NCBI GenBank assembly: GCA_031426815.1
Contig: JASJPG010000034.1
Location: 1-64,000 of the forward strand
Reading direction: 5' to 3'
Source of the DNA: PFJX01 sp031426815
GTDB taxonomy: Bacteria; Pseudomonadota; Gammaproteobacteria; Burkholderiales; Thiobacillaceae
Length of the DNA: 64,000 nucleotides
The notes under the pieces are model-generated. The model did not search any database. It was not told the origin of the DNA and saw nothing but the letters and a program-made list of their open reading frames with translations. How positions within the stretch are numbered: position 1 is the first letter of the stretch; the number at the start of each line of letters is the position of its first letter. The translations under genes were made by a program, and so were the position numbers. Below are positions 7,655 through 16,009 of the stretch, one piece after another.

Positions 7655-7705
7655 TCTGTGCGATGGCGAACGCAAGCCAGCACTCCGTTCGGCACCGAAC
7701 AGATG
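7655..7705 (-). promoter_or_regulatory. recurring inverted-repeat motif, copies 3 and 4
   Basis: On the minus strand, 7655-7676 reads GTTCGCCATCGCACAGA and 7684-7705 reads TGTTCGGTGCCGAACGGA, the latter a near-perfect GTTCG/CGAAC palindrome. They lie about 57 and 86 bp upstream of the alpha/beta hydrolase start, the second at the spacing seen for other genes with this motif. Confidence 0.45.
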
Positions 7706-7781
7706 ACTCCGCCCCGTGCCTTCTCTTCACCGGTTCGGTGGATGCGTGCGGCAAAGGTCAAAAATCGAGCAGCGCAACACT

Positions 7782-7822
7782 GGGAGCGCTGGCCTCTGGC
7801 CGGCGAGACGCCGGCGCTCCAG
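7782..7822. repeat. GGAGCGC...GCGCTCC hairpin repeat
   Basis: GGGAGCGCTGGCCTCTGGCC, then GGCGAGACGCCGGCGCTCC forms a long imperfect hairpin. It resembles a class of GGAG-headed extragenic palindromes but has no second copy in the window, so its family is a guess. Confidence 0.5.
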
Positions 7823-7923
7823 CTACTGCGTCCGGCTTGGCCCTTACACGAGGTGTGCATCCAGCACGCGGATTTGCGCGCCGCCAATGGGGCGATCTTC
7901 AACCACGTTTTCCACGCCTATAT

Positions 7924-7945
7924 TCGGTTCGGCAGCGTACAGACC
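7924..7945 (+). promoter_or_regulatory. recurring inverted-repeat motif, copy 5
   Basis: GGTTCGGCAGCGTACAGACC, one of the best matches to the motif. It points toward the FMN reductase gene, but its 194-bp distance from that start is longer than the usual 85-100 bp. It lies 26 bp before the short frame at 7972. Confidence 0.45.
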
Positions 7946-8139
7946 CCGGTTGCGGTTAAGGCTACGTTGCCATGCAGGTGGTGTTGGTAGCCGAGACCCG
8001 GAACGAGCAGGAAACCGCGAATGCACGCGAAGTCATCGAGGATTCAGTCGGCAAATCCAAAGACACCAACATGCCTACCGCCTGACCAGCTTGACCGGAG
8101 CAGGTCGCGGCAGCAGCGCTTGGACACGGAGTCGTGAAA

Positions 8140-8694
8140 ATGAACGAGATAAAAATCCTGGGCATCGTCGGCAGCCTGCGCAAAGCCTCCTACAACCATG
8201 CCGCGCTCAAGGCAGCGCAGGAGTTGCTACCGGCGGACGTCGTGCTGGACCTGATCGAACTGCATGGCATTCCGGTCTTCAATCAGGATCAGGAAATGGA
8301 ACTGCCGGCCGCCGTGCTTGAATTCAAACAGCGGATTCTGGCCGCCGATGCCATCCTGTTTGCCACGCCGGAGTTCAACTATTCGGTCCCCGGCGCGCTC
8401 AAGAACGCTATCGACTGGGCGTCGCGGCCATTTGGCAAAAGCGCCTGGACGGGCAAACCGGCGGCGCTGATGGGGGCTTCTCCCGGCAGTCTGGGCACGG
8501 CCCGAGCGCAATACCATCTGCGCCAGATCCTGGTCGCCTTCGGCATGCCGGTGGTCAGTCAGCCGGAAGTCATGATCGCCAATGCCGCCCAGCGCTTCGA
8601 CCCGGACGGCAGACTGACCGACGCGCCGACGCGGGAACACATTCAGAAATTGCTGATCGCGCTGGTACAGCTGGTAAAAGCCAACAGCAAGTAG
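8140..8694 (+). CDS. NAD(P)H-dependent FMN reductase (flavodoxin-like)
   Basis: A 184-residue flavodoxin-fold enzyme. ATG 8140 is chosen over the GTG at 8134 because GGAG lies at a proper 8-bp spacing. Near the N-terminus GSLRKASYN is the phosphate-binding loop of the ChrR/YieF/azoreductase family, and PEFNYSVPGALKNAIDW is the second flavin-contact motif. Such enzymes reduce quinones, chromate or azo compounds with NAD(P)H and protect from oxidative stress; the substrate is not predictable. The last bases, including the TAG stop, are the GTAG head of a palindromic repeat, so the native C-terminus may have been shortened or replaced when the repeat arrived. Confidence 0.88.
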   Translation: MNEIKILGIVGSLRKASYNHAALKAAQELLPADVVLDLIELHGIPVFNQDQEMELPAAVLEFKQRILAADAILFATPEFNYSVPGALKNAIDWASRPFGKSAWTGKPAALMGASPGSLGTARAQYHLRQILVAFGMPVVSQPEVMIANAAQRFDPDGRLTDAPTREHIQKLLIALVQLVKANSK

Positions 8695-8823
8695 GGCGGA
8701 AAAGCGATAGCGCCTTCCGCCAACGCTCGGAGCATACGGCGGAAGGCAGCGGAGTCGTTGCTGCTTTAGCAGCTTACAAATCCGGCGTGCCCCGTGCGGG
8801 TGCGCTGCGCTTTTCCGCCCTAC
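8691..8823. repeat. GTAGGGCGG palindromic repeat that supplies a stop codon
   Basis: Starts GTAGGGCGGAAAAGCGATAG and ends GCTTTTCCGCCCTAC, with inner CGCCTTCCGCC and GGCGGAAGG arms. The TAG of the GTAG head is the stop codon of the FMN reductase gene. It fills the gap between that gene and the convergent antiporter gene. Confidence 0.85.
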
Positions 8824-8842
8824 AGGTTTCTTCGGCACGGAT

Positions 8843-10171
8843 TCAACCCGGCCGGTCAAATCCCGAGCGACGGACTTTGCGTTGCGCGTAAAGGTTCATC
8901 AGCGGCGTGACCGAAATGCCGTGCAATACGATGGAGACAGCCACAACCGTCAGCGTGATGGCAATGATCTCTGCCGCCAGGCCGCTCGGCAGGCCGTGGT
9001 TGATTGCATACATCAGGTAGTAGATGGAACCGATGCCGCGGATGCCGAACCAGGCAATCAATCGGCGCTGATCGCGCGACACCGGCGCCCCCAGCAAGCC
9101 CAGCCACACCGACACAGGCCGCACCACCACGAACAGCAACGGCACAAACCAGACCGCGCCGAACGGAATATCGATGTACGCCAGCATCGCGCCGACCACC
9201 AGCACCACCGCGATCTCGGCAATCCGCTCCAGTTGTTCGTTGAAGCCACGCACCTCCTGCATCATGAAAGCGCTGGCATATTCCGAGTCGGTGGCGAGCG
9301 CTTCCTTTGCCTGCGTACTCTGCAAACCGGTTTCCAGAACGGCCGAAGCGGCGCTTTCCAGCGGTCTTTCCTTCACCCTTTGCAGCGCCAGACCCGCGGC
9401 AAAAACGGCCAGGAAACCATAGGTCAGGCAGAGCACGGCCACACCGTAGGAGAGAGCGATGAGGCCCAGTGCGAGAAATTCGTCGAGGCCGACCGATTCC
9501 TGATGATGGCTGCGCAGATACACCACCAGACGCCCGATCAGCGTGCCCAGGGTGCCGCCGATCAGCAAACCGCCGGCGATGGCCCAAACCACGTCGAGCG
9601 CCAGCCAGCGCCAGCCGAAAGCGCCCAGATCGTGCAAACCGAGCAGACCCAGGCCGAGCATGACGAACGGAAATGCGGCGCCGTCGTTGAAGCCGCCCTC
9701 CCCGGTCAGGCTGAAGCGCAAGCGATCGCGGTCGCCCGCCTCGACTACCTGGACATCGGAGGCCAGCACCGGGTCGGTCGGCGCCAGAATTGCGCCAAGC
9801 AGGATGGCGGCGCCCAGCGAAAAACCCAGGCCCAGCATGGCGATGGCGGCGATCAGCGCCACCGTGATCGTCATCGAAACCAGCGCCAGGCGCAGCGGCA
9901 GCAGCCAGCGACTATCGGTCAGGGGCAGACCGAGGCGCAGGCCAACCGCGAACAGCGAAATCAGCACCGCCGCTTCCGCCACGCCTTCGAGAAAAATCGT
10001 GTTGCTGAGCGGATCGGGTGACATCAGCCCCAATCCAGCCGGCCCCAACGCGTAGCCGGCGACCAGATAAAGCATGGCCGTGCTCAACGGCAATCGCCGC
10101 AGCGTCGTGCCGGCCAATGCCATGGTGATCAGCAGTGCGCCGATGATCAGCGCCCAGATTGCAAAGGACAT
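8843..10171 (-). CDS. CPA1-type cation/proton antiporter (NhaP-like)
   Basis: A 442-residue membrane protein from ATG 10171 (MSFAIWALIIGALL), preferred over an upstream in-frame start because the protein then begins directly with a membrane helix. About twelve helices are visible. The motifs GAILAPTDPVLASDVQV and EGGFNDGAAFPFVML carry the Asp pair and Asn-Asp characteristic of CPA1 sodium/proton or potassium/proton exchangers. The C-terminal soluble tail is very short. It would exchange a monovalent cation for protons at the inner membrane in pH or salt stress. It is divergent from kaiC, and the shared 210-bp gap contains two copies of the GTNCG motif. Confidence 0.88.
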   Translation of the reverse strand: MSFAIWALIIGALLITMALAGTTLRRLPLSTAMLYLVAGYALGPAGLGLMSPDPLSNTIFLEGVAEAAVLISLFAVGLRLGLPLTDSRWLLPLRLALVSMTITVALIAAIAMLGLGFSLGAAILLGAILAPTDPVLASDVQVVEAGDRDRLRFSLTGEGGFNDGAAFPFVMLGLGLLGLHDLGAFGWRWLALDVVWAIAGGLLIGGTLGTLIGRLVVYLRSHHQESVGLDEFLALGLIALSYGVAVLCLTYGFLAVFAAGLALQRVKERPLESAASAVLETGLQSTQAKEALATDSEYASAFMMQEVRGFNEQLERIAEIAVVLVVGAMLAYIDIPFGAVWFVPLLFVVVRPVSVWLGLLGAPVSRDQRRLIAWFGIRGIGSIYYLMYAINHGLPSGLAAEIIAITLTVVAVSIVLHGISVTPLMNLYAQRKVRRSGFDRPG

Positions 10172-10224
10172 GGCTACCCCGTGAACCGAAGGAAGCCAAA
10201 AGATACGCCGCAATCCCAGCCGTT

Positions 10225-10281
10225 TATGTGCGCCAGCAAACCGACTGCACCGATCCCCTTATGTGTGCCAGCGAACATACC
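10225..10281 (+). promoter_or_regulatory. recurring inverted-repeat motif, copies 6 and 7 in tandem
   Basis: TATGTGCGCCAGCAAACCGA at 10225 and TATGTGTGCCAGCGAACATA at 10260, spaced 35 bp apart. The second ends 99 bp before the kaiC-like start, the same spacing as for the CsbD, BON and crystallin genes. They may drive the kaiCB operon. Confidence 0.5.
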
Positions 10282-10380
10282 GCGGCCAGCAACAGGGGGG
10301 ATGCTTTCAAAAAGAGGAGCCGGAGTCAGGCTGATGACCAGGAATTTTCAAAATGGCTGTTTACAACAATAGGGGAACCC

Positions 10381-12129
10381 ATGAAGCAGATTCATTCGCC
10401 ACAGACAACGCTGGCGACGAAAGCGCCGACCGGCATCGTCGGTTTCGATGAAATCACCGGCGGCGGCTTGCCACGCGCCCGCACGACGCTGCTGGTCGGC
10501 GGCCCCGGTTCAGGCAAGACCATCCTGGCACTGCAATTCCTGGCGCACGGCGCGCAAGCGTGCCAGGAGCCGGGCATCTTCGTCGCCTTCGAGGAGGCCT
10601 CGTCGCGCATCGTGGCGAATGCCGACAGCTTCGGCTGGAACCTCACTAAGTTGCTGCAGCAGAAGAAACTGTTTTTCCTGGACGCGCAACCGCAGCCCGA
10701 TCTGATCCAGTCCGGCGACTTCGATCTCGGCGGCATGCTGGCAGCGCTCGCGGTCCAGATCGACACCATGGGGGCGCGGCGCATCGTGTTCGATGCCCTC
10801 GATGTCGTCCTGGCGCTGTTGTCCGACCCGGCGGCGCAGCGGCGCGAGATCTACCGCCTGCATGAGTGGCTATTGGCGCGCGAACTGACCGGCATCATCA
10901 CCGCGAAGGCGGGCGGAGACGAAAACAGCGTCGCCATCCAGCAGCCGTTCGGGTTCATGCAATTCATGGTGGATTGCGCCGTCATCCTCAACCACAGCGT
11001 GGTGTTGGGCGTGTCGCATCGCAATCTGCGCGTGCAGAAATATCGTGGCTCCGCCTTCGACGAGAACGAATCGCCGTTCCTGATCGGCAACAGCGGGCTG
11101 GTGGTCGACGCCGCGCGCACGCGCGTCCGGATCGACGCCAAGGTCAGCACCGAACGCGTGTCCAGTGGCGTCGAACGGCTCGACACCATGCTCGGCGGCG
11201 GCTACTACCGCGGCGCCAGCATTCTGATCACCGGCTTCTCCGGCACCGCCAAGACCACCTTGAGCGGGGCGTTCGCGGAGGCGGCCTGCCGACGCGGCGA
11301 GCGCACCCTGTTCGTCAGCTTCGATTCGGACTGCAACGAAGTGGTGCGCAACCTGGCCTCGGTCGGAATCAAGCTCGATCAATATGTCGATAACGGCAGC
11401 CTGCGGATGGTCTCGGCGCGCACCATCGCCGGCAGCGCCGAGTCTTATCTGGTCCGCGTCAAGACCTTGGCTGAGGAACACGGCGCCCGCTGCCTGGTGA
11501 TCGATCCGGTGTCGACCTGGTACAAATCCGGCAACGACGTGACCGTGCAAAGCGTGGCGGATCGCTTGATCGACTGGTCCAAGGGCGAGGGCATCACGTT
11601 GATTTGCACCAGCCTGCTCGACGAGATGTCGAACCGGACCGAAAGCGGTACGCCGCTGCAGATTTCGGCGCTGGCGGATACCTGGATCCACCTCAACTAT
11701 CTGATGCAGGCGGGCGAGCGCAATCGTGGCCTGTCCATCGTCAAGTCGCGCGGTACGGCGCATTCGAACCAGGTGCGCGAACTGATTCTGAGCGACACCG
11801 GGGTGACCCTGGCCGATACCTACACCGCCGGCGGCGAGGTATTGATGGGCACGCTGCGCTGGGAAAAGGAACGCGCCGAGCGGGTCGCCAGCGAGAGCGC
11901 GGAAGCCGCCGCCAAACTGAAGCGGGTCAGGCTCGATGCCGAGGAGGCCGAACTCGAAGTACGCGTCAAGTCGCTGCAGACCGAACTGGTGGCGAAACAG
12001 GTCGAAAAGGCCTTGCTGGTCCGCTCCACGCAAAGCCATGAGGGCGAGTTGTCGCGCGGCCGCACCCAGATGAAGGAGTTGCGCGGGGCCGATGCGACGA
12101 ATGCGGAAGACAAGGAGAACCCGGCATGA
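10381..12129 (+). CDS. kaiC: KaiC-like double-RecA ATPase with a coiled-coil tail
   Basis: A 582-residue protein from ATG 10381 (AGGGGA upstream). It has two RecA-like domains. CI: Walker A GGPGSGKT at 40-47 and the catalytic Glu pair in FVAFEEAS. CII: Walker A GFSGTAKT near 284-291. In CII the Glu pair that drives KaiC phosphorylation is replaced (FVSFDSDC), and the autophosphorylation Ser-Thr of cyanobacterial KaiC (HIST) aligns with QISA, keeping Ser but losing Thr. Residues about 495-570 form a charged Glu/Arg/Lys coiled coil not present in cyanobacterial KaiC. It is therefore probably a KaiC3/KaiC-like stress ATPase rather than a clock oscillator. It overlaps kaiB by 4 bp; no kaiA is present. 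Confidence 0.88.
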   Translation: MKQIHSPQTTLATKAPTGIVGFDEITGGGLPRARTTLLVGGPGSGKTILALQFLAHGAQACQEPGIFVAFEEASSRIVANADSFGWNLTKLLQQKKLFFLDAQPQPDLIQSGDFDLGGMLAALAVQIDTMGARRIVFDALDVVLALLSDPAAQRREIYRLHEWLLARELTGIITAKAGGDENSVAIQQPFGFMQFMVDCAVILNHSVVLGVSHRNLRVQKYRGSAFDENESPFLIGNSGLVVDAARTRVRIDAKVSTERVSSGVERLDTMLGGGYYRGASILITGFSGTAKTTLSGAFAEAACRRGERTLFVSFDSDCNEVVRNLASVGIKLDQYVDNGSLRMVSARTIAGSAESYLVRVKTLAEEHGARCLVIDPVSTWYKSGNDVTVQSVADRLIDWSKGEGITLICTSLLDEMSNRTESGTPLQISALADTWIHLNYLMQAGERNRGLSIVKSRGTAHSNQVRELILSDTGVTLADTYTAGGEVLMGTLRWEKERAERVASESAEAAAKLKRVRLDAEEAELEVRVKSLQTELVAKQVEKALLVRSTQSHEGELSRGRTQMKELRGADATNAEDKENPA

Positions 12130-12416
12130 GCCGCCGCGCCCAGTTCAAGTTCCGGCTGTATGTCGCCGGCGACGCGCCGAACTCGAACCAGGCCATCGCC
12201 AACCTGGCGGCATTCTGCCGAGCATACCTGGCGGATCGCTACGAGATCGAAATCGTCGATGTATTCCGCGAATCCGAGCGAGCCCTGGCGGAAAGCGTCT
12301 TCATGACCCCGACGCTGGTCGCGCTGACGCCGCCGCCGGTGCGGAAAATCGTCGGTACGCTAAGCCAGACCCAGATCATGTTGCAGGCGCTGGGTCTGCT
12401 GGATGACACCGCATGA
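12126..12416 (+). CDS. kaiB: KaiB-like protein
   Basis: A 96-residue protein with the KaiB signature: FKFRLYVAGDAPNSNQAIAN at the N-terminus, IEIVDVF in the middle and ATPTLV-like MTPTLVALTPPPVRKIVGTL toward the end, as in thioredoxin-like KaiB. In cyanobacteria KaiB switches fold and docks on KaiC; here binding to the neighbouring KaiC-like protein is inferred. The start ATG overlaps the kaiC stop as ATGA, and its own stop overlaps the next gene the same way, so the three proteins are translationally coupled and should be made in fixed proportion. Confidence 0.92.
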   Translation: MSRRAQFKFRLYVAGDAPNSNQAIANLAAFCRAYLADRYEIEIVDVFRESERALAESVFMTPTLVALTPPPVRKIVGTLSQTQIMLQALGLLDDTA

Positions 12417-15208
12417 GCCCTGCCCTGCCGCCGCCCACGCCGGACCCAAACGAAGAAATCGCCCGGCTGATCGAGACTCTGCACGCGACCGGGCAACGTC
12501 TGGAGGAACTGACCGCCGGCGAGGTGGACGCCGTGGCAGACCGCGACGGCCGCACGTTCCTGCTGCGCCATGTCCAGGAGCGCTTGCGCCACATGGAAGC
12601 CGCCAAACAGGCCGCCATCCTCAACGCACTGCCGGCCAATATCGCCTTGCTCGACAGCCAGGGCCGCATCGTCTCGGTCAACGAGGCGTGGCGGCGAGCC
12701 GCCGAAGCGAATATGCGATTGATCCCGCGGCCGATCCCGGCAGACCAGGCGCGCGTCGATTACCTCGATTTTTGCGACAGCGCGCAAGGCGATGGCGCCT
12801 ATCTATCGCAGCGCGCCGCCGCGGGCATTCGGGCGCTGCTGACGGGAACGGCAAAACGTTTTTCGCTGGAATATCACAGTCACTTGCCGAGCCAGCAGCG
12901 CTGGTTCGTGATGACGGTGACGCCGCTGTCCGAAGATCAGCCGAATGGCGTCGTGGTCATGCACCTGGACGTGACGGCTGCGCGCCTGGCCGAAGAGCGT
13001 CAACGCGAGAGCGAGCGGCAATTCAGCGCCATGCTGGCTAATGTCGAGTTGATTTCGTTGATGCTCGACCGCGCCGGCGGCATCACCTACTGCAACGACT
13101 ACCTGCTCTGCCTGACCGGTTGGCAGTACGAAGAGGTGATCGGGCAAAACTGGTTCGACCTGTTCCTGCCACCCGATCTGCACGATTTTAGAAACGGGTT
13201 TTTCTCGGAGTTGCTCGCCAACAAGCCCGAAACATGGCATCACGAAAACGAGATTCTGACCCGTGCCGGTGAACGTCGATTGATCCGCTGGAACAATACC
13301 GTGCTGCGCTCGGCAACGGGCGAGGTGAACGGCATCGCCACCATCGGCGAAGACATCACCGAGCAGAAACGGGCCGAGCTCGGCATCAAGCGCCTCAATC
13401 GCGTCTACGCGGTGCTCAGCGGCATCAACGGCTTGATCGTGCGGGTGCGCGACCGTGACGAGCTCTACCACGAAGCTTGCCGGATCGCGGTCGAGGCCGG
13501 ATTTCCGCTGGTCTGGCTCGGCATTGTCGACGCGCTGGCGATGCGTATCGTGCCGGTGGCCTGGCACGGCGACGGCGACGATTACATCGGCCACCTGCCC
13601 CTGGCGCTGAGCGAGACACAAAGCCTGCCGGTGCTTGCCCTGCAACAGCGCAAGGTCATGATCGGCAACGACATGCGCGAAAACCCGTATCCATTGCTGC
13701 AACAGGAGGCGCTCAAGCGCGGCTTCAAGTCGAAGATCGTGCTGCCGTTGCTGGTGGCCGATCAGGCGGTCGGCGTACTCACCCTGTATGCCAGCGAATT
13801 CAATTTCTTCAACGACGACGAGGTCAAGTTGCTGCGTGAACTGGCCAACGACATCGCCTTCGCCATCGACCACCTCGACCAGCAGGAACGGCTTGATTAC
13901 CTGGCCTGGCACGACACGCTGACCGGACTGGCGAACCGCAGTCTGTTTCTCGATCGGGTTGCGCAGTACATGCGCGGCGCGGTCAGCGGCGGCCACAAAC
14001 TGGCGGTGCTGCTGATCGATCTCGAACGCTTCAAAAACCTCAACGACAGCCTTGGCCGCCCGGCCGGCGACGAGTTGTTGCGTCAGGTGGCGGCGTGGCT
14101 GACGCGGGATGCGGGCGACACCAACCTGTTGGCGCGTGTGGGTGCGGATCATTTCGCCATGGTGTTGCCGGAAGTCGGCCAGGCCGGCGATGTGGCACGG
14201 CGGCTCGAAACCATGACGGCGGCATTTCTGGCGCACCCGTTCCGCCTGAACGACACGGTATTCCGCATTGCCGTCAAAGTCGGCGTCGCGGTGTTTCCGG
14301 AAGACGGCGCCGAGGCCGAAATCTTGCTCAGGCACGCCGAGGACGCGCTGAAAAATGCCAAGAATCAGGGTGAAGGCTACCTGTTTTACACCCAGAAAAT
14401 GACCGACGCAGTGGCCGGCAAGCTGACCCTGGAGAACCAGTTGCGCCAGGCGCTCGACAACGGCGAATTCGTGCTGCATTACCAGCCCAAGGTGAATCTC
14501 GCCAGCGGCAAACTCACCAGCGCCGAGGCGCTGATCCGCTGGAACGACCCGCGCACCGGCCTGGTGCCGCCGGTCCACTTCATCTCGATCCTGGAAGAGA
14601 TCGGCCTGATCCATGAAGTCGGCCGCTGGGCGTTGCACACCGCCCTCGCAGACTACCTGCGCTGGCGTCGCGCCGGACTGCCCGCCGTGCGCATTGCAGT
14701 CAACGTGTCGCCATTGCAATTGCGCCATCGCGGCTTCATCGCCGAAATCGGGCAAGCCATCGCGATCGACACGGCAGCGGCGGACGGGCTGGAACTGGAG
14801 ATCACCGAAAGCCTGATCATGGCCGACATCCCGCACAGCATCGCCAGCCTGCAAGCGATCCGCGGCATGGGCGTCAGCATCGCCATCGACGATTTCGGCA
14901 CCGGCTTTTCTTCGCTCAGTTACCTGGCGAAACTGCCGGTGGATACGTTGAAGATCGACCGCTCTTTCGTGATTGAGATGACCACGGCGCCGGAGGGTCT
15001 GGCGCTGGTCGCCACCATCATCAACATGGCGCATGCACTGAAATTGAAAGTGGTGGCGGAAGGCGTCGAAAGCGAAGAGCAATCGCGCCTGCTGCGTTTG
15101 CTCGACTGCGACGAAATGCAGGGTTTCCTGTTCAGCAAACCGGTGCCGGCCGATGTCTTCGAAAGCCGCTTTCTGGCGCCACCCGCGCCGGCTCTGGAGA
15201 CAAGATGA
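12413..15208 (+). CDS. PAS-PAS-GAF-GGDEF-EAL protein, probable c-di-GMP phosphodiesterase
   Basis: A 931-residue cytoplasmic protein. An N-terminal helix (to about 60) is followed by PAS (about 60-190), a second PAS (about 200-320), GAF (about 335-485), GGDEF (about 495-660) and EAL (about 670-920). The GGDEF active site is degenerate (ARVGADHFAMV instead of GGDEF), so cyclase activity is unlikely. The EAL domain keeps AEALIRW, VNVSP, EITES, IDDFGTG, LKIDRSF, AEGVES and the QGFLFSKP end, so hydrolysis of c-di-GMP is expected, perhaps with the bad GGDEF acting as a GTP sensor. Its ATGA overlap with kaiB makes it the likely output partner of the KaiC/KaiB pair. Confidence 0.9.
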   Translation: MSPALPPPTPDPNEEIARLIETLHATGQRLEELTAGEVDAVADRDGRTFLLRHVQERLRHMEAAKQAAILNALPANIALLDSQGRIVSVNEAWRRAAEANMRLIPRPIPADQARVDYLDFCDSAQGDGAYLSQRAAAGIRALLTGTAKRFSLEYHSHLPSQQRWFVMTVTPLSEDQPNGVVVMHLDVTAARLAEERQRESERQFSAMLANVELISLMLDRAGGITYCNDYLLCLTGWQYEEVIGQNWFDLFLPPDLHDFRNGFFSELLANKPETWHHENEILTRAGERRLIRWNNTVLRSATGEVNGIATIGEDITEQKRAELGIKRLNRVYAVLSGINGLIVRVRDRDELYHEACRIAVEAGFPLVWLGIVDALAMRIVPVAWHGDGDDYIGHLPLALSETQSLPVLALQQRKVMIGNDMRENPYPLLQQEALKRGFKSKIVLPLLVADQAVGVLTLYASEFNFFNDDEVKLLRELANDIAFAIDHLDQQERLDYLAWHDTLTGLANRSLFLDRVAQYMRGAVSGGHKLAVLLIDLERFKNLNDSLGRPAGDELLRQVAAWLTRDAGDTNLLARVGADHFAMVLPEVGQAGDVARRLETMTAAFLAHPFRLNDTVFRIAVKVGVAVFPEDGAEAEILLRHAEDALKNAKNQGEGYLFYTQKMTDAVAGKLTLENQLRQALDNGEFVLHYQPKVNLASGKLTSAEALIRWNDPRTGLVPPVHFISILEEIGLIHEVGRWALHTALADYLRWRRAGLPAVRIAVNVSPLQLRHRGFIAEIGQAIAIDTAAADGLELEITESLIMADIPHSIASLQAIRGMGVSIAIDDFGTGFSSLSYLAKLPVDTLKIDRSFVIEMTTAPEGLALVATIINMAHALKLKVVAEGVESEEQSRLLRLLDCDEMQGFLFSKPVPADVFESRFLAPPAPALETR

Positions 15209-15762
15209 CGGAATATCGCTTGCTGACAATCTGGCGCATCGAAGCGCCGCTGGATCAGGTCTACGCGGCCGTCCTCGATGCCCCGCGCTGGCCGGACTGG
15301 TGGTCGGACGTACAGAAAGTGGAGTTGCTTGCGGCCGGTGACGCCACCGGCATAGGCAGCGTCCTGCGCTATTTCTGGCATGGCCACATGCCTTACCGGA
15401 TGGCGATCGACGTGTGCGTAACCCGCATCGAGAAACAGGTGGCCATCGAGGGCAGCGTCGCAGGCGACCTCGCCGGCATCGGTCGCTGGCAGTTCTCGCA
15501 CCATGGCGCCGTCACCGTCGTCCGCCACGAATGGCACGTGCGCAGCACCCGCTGGTGGATGAACCTGTTCGCCCCGGTGGCGCGTTCGCTGTTCATCCGT
15601 AACCACGGCATCGTCATGCGGCATGGCGCGGAAGGGCTGGCTCAACTGCTCGACGCGGATCTGGTCGGGCTGGAACACATCGATCTGCTGGCACGGCATC
15701 TCGATCCTGACCAGGGGCGCCGCACCGGCGCGGGCGACAGAAGGGGAAGGTCGGATTCGTAA
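15205..15762 (+). CDS. SRPBCC (START-like) family protein
   Basis: A 185-residue protein. The N-terminal IEAPLDQVYAAVLDAPRWPDWW is the usual start of SRPBCC/polyketide-cyclase-like folds, followed by alternating strands and a long C-terminal helix that contains RNHGIVMRHGAEGLAQLL. These domains bind hydrophobic ligands in a deep pocket; the ligand is unknown. It is the fourth gene of the kaiCB operon, its ATG overlapping the preceding stop by 4 bp. Beyond residue 160 the tail is polar and ends shortly before a palindromic repeat. Confidence 0.8.
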   Translation: MTEYRLLTIWRIEAPLDQVYAAVLDAPRWPDWWSDVQKVELLAAGDATGIGSVLRYFWHGHMPYRMAIDVCVTRIEKQVAIEGSVAGDLAGIGRWQFSHHGAVTVVRHEWHVRSTRWWMNLFAPVARSLFIRNHGIVMRHGAEGLAQLLDADLVGLEHIDLLARHLDPDQGRRTGAGDRRGRSDS

Positions 15763-15777
15763 GAATTCGTAGAACTC

Positions 15778-15845
15778 GTAGGGCGGAAAAACGCAGCGCC
15801 TTCCGCCGAATGTGGTTCATGCGGCGCTGCGATTTTCCGCCCTAA
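15778..15845. repeat. GTAGGGCGG palindromic repeat
   Basis: GTAGGGCGGAAAAACGCAGC at the left and GCGATTTTCCGCCCTA at the right, with CGCCTTCCGCCGAATG between. It closes the kaiCB operon and could serve as its transcript-end hairpin. Confidence 0.8.
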
Positions 15846-15894
15846 ACAGGCTAAAGGCAGACCGGCACCCAGGTCGACGCGGCAACTTTCGAAC

Positions 15895-15916
15895 TGTGTA
15901 CGACAACGAACAGACT
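15895..15916 (+). promoter_or_regulatory. recurring inverted-repeat motif, copy 8
   Basis: TGTGTACGACAACGAACAGA followed by CT. It ends about 93 bp before the CsbD start. The GTACG/CGAAC core and the ACAGAC tail agree with the other copies. Confidence 0.5.
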
Positions 15917-16009
15917 GCGCTTGCCTGAGTCACTAATGTCGCAATGGCATCCGACAGGATGCTCGACTGGCGATTCCGCCACTCGGGTTGCGAACCAAAG
16001 GAGTCGGAC

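Larger units (their letters stand above)
7598..8139. other. gene-poor stretch with motifs and a repeat
   Basis: This gap between two divergent genes holds three copies of the GTNCG motif, one hairpin repeat (7782-7822) and no convincing gene. A 37-codon frame, ATG 7972 to TGA 8083-8085 (MQVVLVAETRNEQETANARE...), could be coding or a remnant. It lacks a clear ribosome site and I recognise no family. Longer frames across the region are rich in Arg and Ala from GC-rich DNA and look like noise. Confidence 0.5.

Noticed and set aside
7274..7990. Plus-strand frame of 238 codons
   Set aside because: It overlaps the hydrolase gene in antisense and then runs through a repeat and motif copies; no domain is seen.
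8882..10021. Open frame of 379 codons on the plus strand
   Set aside because: Antisense to the antiporter gene; Gln/His/Arg-rich shadow with no recognisable motif.
12803..15229. Open frame of 808 codons on the minus strand
   Set aside because: A shadow of the GGDEF/EAL gene, whose many conserved motifs lie on the other strand.
10381..15762. A complete circadian oscillator
   Set aside because: No kaiA and altered CII residues in KaiC; a switch or stress role is more likely.
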